From NCBI RefSeq assembly GCF_001659705.1, contig NZ_CP015971.1, positions 3,351,029 to 3,415,028 of the forward strand: a stretch of 64,000 nucleotides of DNA. Reading direction: 5' to 3'. Position 1 is the stretch's first letter; the number at the start of each line of letters is the position of its first letter. The notes under the pieces were generated by a model, which was not told the origin of the DNA, did not search any database, and saw nothing but the letters and a program-made list of their open reading frames with translations. The translations under genes were made by a program, and so were the position numbers. Shown one piece after another: positions 42,792-50,284 of the stretch. The stretch comes from Arachidicoccus sp. BS20 (GTDB taxonomy: Bacteria; Bacteroidota; Bacteroidia; Chitinophagales; Chitinophagaceae).

Positions 42792-44885
42792 TTATTTTAG
42801 TTTGTCCACGAATATTTTGTTTCGTTGTTTTGCACGTTCAAGTAAAGTCGAATATTTGATTACTTCGGTATAAATTGAACCATCTTTTCTGTTGTCAAAA
42901 CCTACAACTTTTGCAGATGGTCTGAATAAATAATCAAACTGATACGATTCTTCAAATGTACTTACCGCACCTCGAACATCTCTTGTTTCTATACTTTCGC
43001 CCAACAAATAACCGTAAAAAGTTGTAATCTGAAATTTATCTTCTGTATAATTCCGAATTAAATTTGCATAAGTATCAATTTGTGTTAAGTGGTCAGAAGC
43101 GTTTACGTGTGGTGCTTTAAACTCAATGATGATACATTTCCCTTCTTCGGGAAAAAGTAATACATCTGGTCTTTTGATTTTTCTGTTTTCTCCTAATGAA
43201 GTTAAATAGCGTTCTTCTTCCTCTGAAAATTTGTCTTTAAAAACTCGTTCTCCGTTAATTTCCAATTTACTCAGTTGCTTTTCCGAACTTCCTTTGAAGT
43301 AAATAAAATCTTCATTGATTATCCATAAATCACTGTTTTCTGTGTTATTTGAACCTTTTTGAAACAGCAAGTTATGTATCAATGCTTCGTCATAATTTTC
43401 TTTTTGTTGTTGAACTTGTAATTGTCGAGCTAAAATTTTATCCAACAAATCCAATACTAATTTTCGTCTTGCTACATAATGAGTTAAAGTTTTTTTGTTT
43501 TGCATTGGTATAGCTTTGACAAGTCTGCCAATTTCTTTTTCTAATTCTTCTTTGTAATTTGGGCTACGTGTATCAAGTTTTTCTAAATTATCTATTGATT
43601 CTTTAATTTCAGCATCTATTGAAGCCTGTTTCTTTGCTTCTGCCTCATAGAACTTTTTCAAAATATCGCTTTCACTATCGTTAATCGAAACATTGATATT
43701 TTTGGCGGTTTCGTCATCTAATAAAAACATTTCTTTCAATTTTGTGAAACTCTCTTGATGTTTTTGTTTTACTTCCTCGATTTCAGGATACATTGTATCA
43801 ATAGTCTTGTTTACCTCTTCCTGAATATCTTCAATAAGTATTTCTTCTTGATTAGCAAATAGGTCTTTTTCAAAAGTATCTTTGTTGGGAATGTTCAAAA
43901 CACCTCTTAAATTAGTATCTCTTGCGTCAATATAATTGCTTGAAACCAAAAATAGATATTTGTTTCCCTTTACATTATCACTACCTGCAAGATTTTCAAG
44001 ATTTACATCTGATTCTTCAATAACTTCTCCTTTTGAGACCAAATTGAGTTTGTTTTCTTTGAGGATATTTTTTTGAATTTTGAAAGCATCTATCGTAAAA
44101 TCTTCCGTTTTGTCTGTTTTTTCAATTCCTGTTTTTCCTTTTTTAGAATATTGAAGTTGTACTGATTGAGTTTTATCTATACTTGGAATATCAGCTTGTG
44201 AAATTGTAGATTCACTTTTCAATTCAGATTGTACATAAAACTCAATTTTTATTTTGGGTAATTTCCCTTTGTTGTAACAGAAATAGTGAATGTATCTTTC
44301 AAGTAGTTTTTCTTTTAGCGTTTGTTCGTTCAAATCGTTGTAAACACCACTATTTTCTAATAAAGCACTAAAAGAAACCGTAGTTTCTGTATTAGAAGCA
44401 TCTACCTCTTTGCAATGTCTATGTTTTACAATAGCATTTTCTTTCAAAAAGTTTTCCTTTTTTGAAACTACAAATTCACGTTCAAAATATTTTTCGTCTT
44501 GTTCAAATACGCTTTTTACTGTTGTATTGTCGAAATAATGTACATACTGTAAACGACCCGAACCTAAATTTTTAAATCCTTTATCAGTTAATTTGAATGT
44601 ATTGAAGCGTTTAAACTCGTCATTATTAAAACCGATACCATTATCAGTTATTGACAAACTGTTAAACTCTGTACTTTGTACAGTCGTTTCAGAAGCAAAA
44701 ATTTTTATTAGAATTTCCCCCTTGTAATCAGCATTTAACTTTTGTTTGATTTTAATTGCCTCCAAAGCATTAGTAAAGCACTCAAAAACTGGTTGTAACG
44801 CTTTTTGAGATTTTTTAATATCGTGTAATACACCTACAAACGATAAGTCTTGTGCTTTTATGAATTGGTTATCTGCGTATTCCAT
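42792..44885 (-). CDS. GHKL ATPase fused to a PD-(D/E)xK-like nuclease, cassette 1
   Basis: 697 residues, no membrane span. The N-terminal GHKL/Hsp90-like ATPase has its N-box in FECFTNALEAI (Asn39, Glu42), SITDNGIGF at 78-86 and a glycine lid around GFKNLGSGRL (103-112). A helical middle part is rich in Lys/Glu (about 350-480). The C-terminal part has RPDVLLF...CIIIEFKAP (about 585-610), a PD-(D/E)xK core with Asp and Glu-x-Lys. ATP-gated DNA cleavage is the inferred activity. It follows an AlwI-like endonuclease gene by 6 bp, so it is part of the same operon and probably of the same defence system. I do not recognise a named family. Confidence 0.75.
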   Translation of the reverse strand: MEYADNQFIKAQDLSFVGVLHDIKKSQKALQPVFECFTNALEAIKIKQKLNADYKGEILIKIFASETTVQSTEFNSLSITDNGIGFNNDEFKRFNTFKLTDKGFKNLGSGRLQYVHYFDNTTVKSVFEQDEKYFEREFVVSKKENFLKENAIVKHRHCKEVDASNTETTVSFSALLENSGVYNDLNEQTLKEKLLERYIHYFCYNKGKLPKIKIEFYVQSELKSESTISQADIPSIDKTQSVQLQYSKKGKTGIEKTDKTEDFTIDAFKIQKNILKENKLNLVSKGEVIEESDVNLENLAGSDNVKGNKYLFLVSSNYIDARDTNLRGVLNIPNKDTFEKDLFANQEEILIEDIQEEVNKTIDTMYPEIEEVKQKHQESFTKLKEMFLLDDETAKNINVSINDSESDILKKFYEAEAKKQASIDAEIKESIDNLEKLDTRSPNYKEELEKEIGRLVKAIPMQNKKTLTHYVARRKLVLDLLDKILARQLQVQQQKENYDEALIHNLLFQKGSNNTENSDLWIINEDFIYFKGSSEKQLSKLEINGERVFKDKFSEEEERYLTSLGENRKIKRPDVLLFPEEGKCIIIEFKAPHVNASDHLTQIDTYANLIRNYTEDKFQITTFYGYLLGESIETRDVRGAVSTFEESYQFDYLFRPSAKVVGFDNRKDGSIYTEVIKYSTLLERAKQRNKIFVDKLK

Positions 44886-44891
44886 ATCGTT

Positions 44892-46451
44892 TTAATTTAG
44901 GTTATTTCTAAAATCTTCAATCACTTGGCTTGTGTAATTTTCCATATCCTTGAAGTTTTCAGATGTCAATGTTACATCAATAAATTCAGAGATTGAGTAT
45001 GGTTTTAGGTTAAATCGTTGGTCTTTAATTTTGTGTCTGACAATCGAATAATCAAAAAACTCTCTCGTGTCTTGATGTATGACAGGTGCAACAAACGAAA
45101 GATATTTTGAAAGATAATTATTGATTTTGTTGTCGTCCAAAAAATGGCGAATTACTGATGTAGTTTCACTGTTTAATTGTTGCGTTTTGTTTCTGATTAA
45201 AGTTACCTCAATGAGCCAATATAATTTCTTTGAGTAAACTTCAATGTCGCCTGTATTTCCGGGTGCGTGAGAAATTGGTAAACCGATGTAATCGGCTTTG
45301 TAATTAGGTCTTATCGCAAATTCTTTTCCGTATTTTAAAGCAAGAATTAAACTCAAATAAAACTCTAATTTCAAAGGTTCTGCAATGTATTTGAATGCAG
45401 GAATTATGTTTTTAGAAGTTCCGATATAACCAATACTTTCAACGATTTTATCTTCGTTTAGTTCGTACAATTTGATGATTTCGGAAACTTTTTGAACATA
45501 CTCAAATCCGTCTGCTTCTAATTCTTCTTCACGATGTTTGTAAACAATTTCAAGTAGCTGATTATTGTAAGTTTCCAATTTTGCAAAATGCAAACTTGGA
45601 TTTTCTTTTTCCTCGTTTGTCAGTTCAATATTTACTGAAAGTAAGTCGTTTATGTAATCATCATTTGCAATGTTTCTGTAAATGAAAACTTTACCTCTAA
45701 ACTGTATTGAAACAAAACCCGTAATAATCAAAACCCGAAGTACAACATCTGGATAATCTCGTAAAATCGTTTGTGCTTTTAGGTTTGTTCCGTATTCATT
45801 TCGTAAAAATTCCTCAACCTCTGCTGGTTCTCCAAAAGTATTTTCATCAATGATTTTCAAAAATTCCGAAACATCTCCGTCATTGCTAAAAGTAGAAACG
45901 ATAAACTGCTCGTAAGAAATTCGCTCACGTTGTTTCAGCACTTCCAAAATGAATTTGAAGTAATTGAAATCATTTGAAACATTGCGATAAGGCGAACGTC
46001 TGTTGTATTTCATTGCTTGAATAGAGAACGCTTCTTGTTCGTCAATTTCGTTGTTGATTAACTTCAAAGAAATTTCTGAAAACTGCAAAGGTTGTCCGTA
46101 TTGAGCCAACACAAACCCCATTTCTGACAAAGTTCTAACGTAAGTCCAAAAACGAGATTGATAACCTTGCGGAAATCCACCATCTGCTCTTCGTGTGCTA
46201 TTCACTTCGATAACAGCATCTTCAATACTTTCAATCGTGGAATTTTCATCAATTTCAACTCCTTCACTTGAAACAATTCCGTTTAAATACATCGAAGAAA
46301 CAACTTTTAAAAGTGTTTCATCATTGAGCGTTTTGTTGATATATGGCGAAATTGCTGTTAAAATTCCCTTGTATCGTTCAGGATTTCTAACGGCTGTTTC
46401 AAAAGCCATTTGTTTATACGTTGCTACTCTTTTTATTTTCTTCTTTGCCAT
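44892..46451 (-). CDS. AlwI-like type II restriction endonuclease, cassette 1
   Basis: 519 residues, cytoplasmic. The C-terminal third has GDIEVYSKKLYWLIEVTLIR: Asp402 and Glu415-x-Thr417, a variant of the PD-(D/E)xK site seen in the AlwI/MlyI/PleI group, which cut next to asymmetric sites such as GGATC or GAGTC. Two separate adenine methyltransferases precede it, as expected for an asymmetric site that needs one enzyme per strand. The start overlaps the upstream methyltransferase stop by one base (TAATG). Family assignment is by recognition, not by search. Confidence 0.78.
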   Translation of the reverse strand: MAKKKIKRVATYKQMAFETAVRNPERYKGILTAISPYINKTLNDETLLKVVSSMYLNGIVSSEGVEIDENSTIESIEDAVIEVNSTRRADGGFPQGYQSRFWTYVRTLSEMGFVLAQYGQPLQFSEISLKLINNEIDEQEAFSIQAMKYNRRSPYRNVSNDFNYFKFILEVLKQRERISYEQFIVSTFSNDGDVSEFLKIIDENTFGEPAEVEEFLRNEYGTNLKAQTILRDYPDVVLRVLIITGFVSIQFRGKVFIYRNIANDDYINDLLSVNIELTNEEKENPSLHFAKLETYNNQLLEIVYKHREEELEADGFEYVQKVSEIIKLYELNEDKIVESIGYIGTSKNIIPAFKYIAEPLKLEFYLSLILALKYGKEFAIRPNYKADYIGLPISHAPGNTGDIEVYSKKLYWLIEVTLIRNKTQQLNSETTSVIRHFLDDNKINNYLSKYLSFVAPVIHQDTREFFDYSIVRHKIKDQRFNLKPYSISEFIDVTLTSENFKDMENYTSQVIEDFRNNLN

Positions 46452-47428
46452 TATCTTAATACTGTTTCAAGTTCTGTAAAGTTGATTGTTTCCTGTGTAG
46501 GAACAAAAATTTCGGGTTCATAATTGGTTATCAGAACTTCTTTAAATTCTTTGTTAGAATTGTCGTGATAGCTGATGTAATTACTTTTTATGTCGAATGA
46601 ATTATGCTGTCTGCTCCATTCAAAAAATTGCTGATTGATTTTTCCTTTGTAATGTGAAACATTAGAAATTGCAAATTTTACATTTTGGGTGTCCAACCAT
46701 TCCAAAAAGTCAAGTAATCGTTTTTCGGTTTCTTCGTTCCAAAGTTTGTTGTACTCGCTAAATGTAATTAAATAGGGTGGGTCAAGATATACAAAATCGT
46801 CCTCTTGAAATTCAATTTGTTTGAAGAAATCTAAAAAATCTAAATTGTAAAATTTTATGTTTTTTTGCTTTGTTAAACGAAAATAATCGTTCAATGCGAC
46901 TTCCGTATTTTTATTAAAATCTACATTTCCAACAGGTAAATTGTATTCTCCTTTTGAGTTAAAACGCAACATTCTATTAAAGCCAAAAATCAAAAGCAAA
47001 TACAAATGCAAAACACTTTTTTCGGTACTTGAATTGTAATCGGCTTTTAATTTATCAAATCCATCTTTGTTGAATTTGGCGTAATACGTTTTTATCCACT
47101 CGTTCTTTAATTCTTGTGGAACAATGTCTTTGATGTAAGAATGTGATAAATTGTACTCTTGAATAACCTCAAAAACGCTATCAAAAAATGCTTTCGGGTT
47201 TTGTGATTGTTCAATTAAAAAACGATGAATATTGATAACATTTGTATCAATGTCATTCAGTAAATATTCGTTTGCATTTACGTTGAGAAAAACCGAACCA
47301 CCACCTGTAAATGGCTCGATAAAACGATTTATCGTTTTAGGGAAATATTTACGGATTTTTGGATAGAGTTTGTATTTATCTCCAACGTAAAATAATGGCG
47401 AACGATATGTTTTGCTGTGGTTAGTCAT
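46451..47428 (-). CDS. D12-class DNA adenine methyltransferase, cassette 1
   Basis: 325 residues of Dam/D12 type. N-terminal motif SPLFYVGDKYKLYPKIRKYF, SAM-binding FIEPFTGGGSVFLNV at about 37-50, and the catalytic DPPY in DFVYLDPPYLITFSEY. Methylates N6 of adenine in one strand of the presumed asymmetric restriction site. Overlaps the HTH-methyltransferase upstream by 8 bp and the endonuclease downstream by one base. Confidence 0.92.
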   Translation of the reverse strand: MTNHSKTYRSPLFYVGDKYKLYPKIRKYFPKTINRFIEPFTGGGSVFLNVNANEYLLNDIDTNVINIHRFLIEQSQNPKAFFDSVFEVIQEYNLSHSYIKDIVPQELKNEWIKTYYAKFNKDGFDKLKADYNSSTEKSVLHLYLLLIFGFNRMLRFNSKGEYNLPVGNVDFNKNTEVALNDYFRLTKQKNIKFYNLDFLDFFKQIEFQEDDFVYLDPPYLITFSEYNKLWNEETEKRLLDFLEWLDTQNVKFAISNVSHYKGKINQQFFEWSRQHNSFDIKSNYISYHDNSNKEFKEVLITNYEPEIFVPTQETINFTELETVLR

Positions 47429-48755
47429 ATTTTTTTGTTATAAATAAAAATTCTTTGTGGTCATTAAAATCGGTTTTTCCTGTGTTGAAATATTTGTGCG
47501 ATTGTTCAAACACTTGTGTTTCTCCAACGCTGTTTAAAATCTCTAAAATTTCTTCGTATTTGATTTTGTTTGCAGAAGATTTGCTTTTCGATTTATAAGT
47601 GTTGTTGTACGAAACAGCCAAATATTTTACATCTAAATTCTCGACCAAATCTTTGAAAGCGTGTTTTGCTCTTGATGTGCAATATTCACTCATATTTTCG
47701 GGTTCGGGTTTTAATGCAACACCAAATAATTCAGGTTTTTGCCATTGTACTAAATTCTCGTAAATGTGGTAAAAACGGCTGTATTGTCGTGAATTATAAG
47801 GTGGGTCAATGTATGCGATGTCGCCTTTTAATTTTCTAACCAATTTATTGGCATCTTCTTTATAAATTTTTGCTCCTGCAAAATCTTCGGTTTGAATTAA
47901 GCGAAAATTCAAAGGGCGTTTTGCAATCGGTTTTTTGATGTATGCGTCAAAATGCCCGACAGTATTAGCAAGTCGGTCAATCGTGTAAATTAACGAAGTT
48001 AAAAGAATGGCGTACTCTTTTGAATTGAGTTCGTTTTTCCTGTTTTCAATGTCTTGACGAATGTGTCCGATTAGTTTTGAAATGTCGTGTTCGTAAAATT
48101 TGCCACCAAAATTTTTAGAAAAATAATTTTCTTTTAAGTCTTTTGGATTTAAAGTGTTGTACTCGTTTACGATGTCAATAATTTTTTTTGAGTTCCATTT
48201 TTTGTTGTCGTAAAACGCTTGGTAAGCAATGTTGTTGGAAATCAAAATATCGTTTAAAACTACATTTTTGTAGGTTTTCATTGCTTCTTTTGCAACGATT
48301 GAAGTACCCGAAAAAATATCAATAAAAGTGTCGTTTCCTGTGGTTTCTTTTTGGATAATTTCCATTATCCAATCTGTTAATTTTGCTTTGTTGCCGATGT
48401 ATCTACGACTATGTAATTCAAATTTGTCTAAATTTTCGTAGTCGTTAAAAAGTGAGTTTCCGTATTTTATTTTTTGTTCGGCAAGAATAAATCCTTCAAG
48501 TCCAAAATCCTCATTTTGAACTTCGTAAATGATTTTGTCGCTTATCAGTTGTTTGATTAGTTCTTGTTCGCTGTACTTGTAAAATGAAGCCAAAATTTGA
48601 ACTTGCGATTTTGTCGGAAGTCGTTTTCCTGTTTCAATTCTACTCAAAGAAGTATAGTTGATAGTTGTCTTTTCAGCAACCTCTTGAAGATGAAAACCTT
48701 TGGTTTCCCGTATCTCTTTTAAAGTATCTCCAATAGAAATTAAAGTATCCAACAT
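47421..48755 (-). CDS. XRE-HTH domain fused to D12-class adenine methyltransferase, cassette 1
   Basis: 444 residues. An N-terminal XRE helix-turn-helix (about 8-65, LHQ-type FHLQEVAEKTTINYTSLSRI) is followed by a D12 adenine methyltransferase: RYIGNKAKLTDWIMEII, DTFIDIFSGTSIVAKEAM, and the catalytic DIAYIDPPYNSRQYSRFYHI. The fused HTH probably makes the enzyme an autorepressor, so methylase is made before endonuclease when the cassette enters a new host. It is the first gene of the four-gene set and starts 158 nt inside the cassette. Confidence 0.9.
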   Translation of the reverse strand: MLDTLISIGDTLKEIRETKGFHLQEVAEKTTINYTSLSRIETGKRLPTKSQVQILASFYKYSEQELIKQLISDKIIYEVQNEDFGLEGFILAEQKIKYGNSLFNDYENLDKFELHSRRYIGNKAKLTDWIMEIIQKETTGNDTFIDIFSGTSIVAKEAMKTYKNVVLNDILISNNIAYQAFYDNKKWNSKKIIDIVNEYNTLNPKDLKENYFSKNFGGKFYEHDISKLIGHIRQDIENRKNELNSKEYAILLTSLIYTIDRLANTVGHFDAYIKKPIAKRPLNFRLIQTEDFAGAKIYKEDANKLVRKLKGDIAYIDPPYNSRQYSRFYHIYENLVQWQKPELFGVALKPEPENMSEYCTSRAKHAFKDLVENLDVKYLAVSYNNTYKSKSKSSANKIKYEEILEILNSVGETQVFEQSHKYFNTGKTDFNDHKEFLFITKKYD

Positions 48756-48802
48756 AATTTGACAATTTTCGTCAAATATAAGAATATTGTTTTGATTTAT
48801 GT

Positions 48803-48895
48803 TGGTTGAGCGTTGGAAAATTTAGCTCTTTTTGGTTTTTTTAGCATTGGTTTGTGCGGTTGGAAAAACCAAAATGTGCTAAATGTGCGGTGGGT
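48803..48895. repeat. Hairpin repeat, right copy, bracketing the defence module
   Basis: Same backbone as the left copy with arms TTTAGCTCTTTTTGGTTTTT and AAAAACCAAAATGTGCTAAA that pair in 17 of 20 positions. It sits between the cassette 1 start box and the first gene. Confidence 0.7.
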
Positions 48896-48898
48896 TTT

Positions 48899-49004
48899 GG
48901 GGTTGCCTATAACTCTCAAATATACGCAACTTTAACATTTTCGCAAATTGATTTTCAAGAAGTTCAAAAAATTCATTATTTTAAAATATCCAAAATGCGC
49001 AACT
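48899..49004 (-). other. Candidate attI site
   Basis: Starts right after the integrase stop. The crossover box GTTATAGG is at 48913-48906 on the minus strand, and two direct CGCAACT (AGTTGCG on the minus strand) copies at 48998-49004 and 48925-48931 could be integrase-binding repeats like those of attI. There is no large inverted repeat here, unlike the attC sites. Confidence 0.55.
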
Positions 49005-50058
49005 ATGGAATATTGTCCAGCGGGCTTTTTATTTTCTTCAAATCTTTCTTGCCTACTTCGGCATAAATCAATGTGGTTTTGATGTCGTTGTGGCCAAGAA
49101 GTTTTTGAATGTAACTGATGTCTGTTCCTGCTTCCAACAAATGTGTAGCAAAGCTGTGGCGCAAGCTGTGGATGCCTACCTGCTTATTTATTTTTGCTTT
49201 GTTCAGCGCGTTTTTGAAAACCTGTTGTGCACTGCGCAGGCTGTATTGCCCGCCATATTGCCCTTCAAACAAATATTCTTTCGGTTGGTATGTTTTGTAG
49301 TAAGCACGAAGCTCGCCCAATACGCTTTCGGGCAGGTTTACATAGCGGTCTTTTTTGCCTTTGGCGCGTTCTATCAACACTTGCATATTCTTGCTGTCGA
49401 TGTTCGTTATTTTCAGATTCACAATCTCGCTTACGCGCAAGCCCATTCCGTAGCATAGTTTCAGCATCAAGTTATGTTTCAGATTGTCGGTTGCGTCAAA
49501 CATTTTTTTGATGTCTTGCGCATTGATGACTTTGGGCAGTTTTGACGGCTTTTTGGGTCGGGGAATTTCTACAAAAACTTTTTCGCGCTTCAGTACTTGT
49601 TCAAAATAAAATTTTACGGCATTGAAACGGCTGTGCAGCAAGGCTTCCGTCATTTTCAGTTCGTTGATGCAATAGAGAAAATAACCGCGAATTTTATCGG
49701 CATTCAGCTTATCAACAGGATGGTTTTTGAGTATATACAGCAGTTGTGCAAATTCGTTTTTGTACGTTTTTATTGTGTTTGTGCTGTAACCTTTCAGTTG
49801 CAATTCTTCCACCAAACGCTGCATGGCGGGCTTATTGATTTCGTGAATTTTCAGCAATATTTCTTTGGATACGGGCGCAACTTCTACGCCGAATCGTTTG
49901 CGGTATTCAGCTGTATCGGGCAAATGCCAAACCTTGAGCGAAGCGCTCCATCTTGCACCTTTCAGCTTTTTGAAACGTGCAATCAGTTCGGGTTGCTTTT
50001 CAAAAGTTACGGCAATGCGTTTTTGCCCTTTGTGTGTAATAATGTTGGCGGTGTACAT
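49003..50058 (-). CDS. Tyrosine recombinase, candidate integron-type integrase
   Basis: 351 residues. An N-terminal extension (1 to about 65, with ARWSASLKVWHLP), a SAM-like core-binding domain (about 75-165) and a catalytic domain with Arg208 (GLRVSEI), Lys236, His297-x-x-Arg300 (HSLRHSFATHL), His323 (LLGHNDIKTT) and nucleophile Tyr332 (TTLIYAEV). The C-terminal KIKSPLDNI resembles the SPLD end of integron integrases. Only about 60 residues separate Lys236 from His297, so the extra IntI domain is absent. It is oriented with the cassettes and lies next to the attI-like site. Alternative: a XerC/D-like recombinase of another element. Confidence 0.88.
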   Translation of the reverse strand: MYTANIITHKGQKRIAVTFEKQPELIARFKKLKGARWSASLKVWHLPDTAEYRKRFGVEVAPVSKEILLKIHEINKPAMQRLVEELQLKGYSTNTIKTYKNEFAQLLYILKNHPVDKLNADKIRGYFLYCINELKMTEALLHSRFNAVKFYFEQVLKREKVFVEIPRPKKPSKLPKVINAQDIKKMFDATDNLKHNLMLKLCYGMGLRVSEIVNLKITNIDSKNMQVLIERAKGKKDRYVNLPESVLGELRAYYKTYQPKEYLFEGQYGGQYSLRSAQQVFKNALNKAKINKQVGIHSLRHSFATHLLEAGTDISYIQKLLGHNDIKTTLIYAEVGKKDLKKIKSPLDNIP

Positions 50059-50170
50059 TACGCACGAATTTATACAAATTGCAAATAATAGTTAGCTCAA
50101 TGTAGTTTTTCATCTTGCTCAGGATTGATAATACAAGCTCTATTTTTTTTAATCATTAATAAATTCATCC
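50059..50170. other. Upstream region of the integrase
   Basis: No gene or consensus promoter found; AT-rich. It leads into the third copy of the structured repeat. Confidence 0.5.
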
Positions 50171-50283
50171 AGCTGCTCGCTGTGATGTGCCATCGCAAAT
50201 CTGTATCTGTGCATTCTCATTATCCATTATTATGAATTACAAATTCGCCTATACAGCTTCGGCATTTCAAATGCCGGAGAGCT
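50171..50283 (+). repeat. Structured repeat, copy 3
   Basis: Shares TATCTGTGCATT, AATTNCAAATTCGCC and a terminal hairpin with copies 1 and 2. Its stem CTTCGGCAT/ATGCCGGAG differs in sequence from both but still pairs. Confidence 0.65.
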
Positions 50284-50284
50284 T

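Larger units (their letters stand above)
32137..50058 (-). mobile_element. Integron-like gene-cassette array with tyrosine recombinase
   Basis: Ten cassettes, all on the minus strand, are separated by attC-like sites: imperfect inverted repeats with AAC and GTT ends, an unpaired spacer, and an inner stem of 13-21 bp. The integrase gene lies at the right end, in the same orientation, with a candidate attI just after its stop. Each cassette's first box pairs with its own last box, the hallmark of circular-cassette insertion. Cassette boundaries (position of the G of GTT on the minus strand): 48913, 42547, 40116, 38800, 37574, 37404, 35283, 34618, 33832, 32815, 32151. Function as an integron is inference from structure. 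Confidence 0.85.

Noticed and set aside
32137..48913. CRISPR array as the explanation of the regular repeats
   Set aside because: Repeats are long imperfect inverted repeats 0.2-6.4 kb apart with genes between them; no short identical direct repeats with uniform spacers and no cas genes.
31029..50284. Insertion sequence or prophage as the source of the island
   Set aside because: No transposase, terminal inverted repeats of an IS, or phage structural genes were seen; the only recombinase is the tyrosine recombinase.
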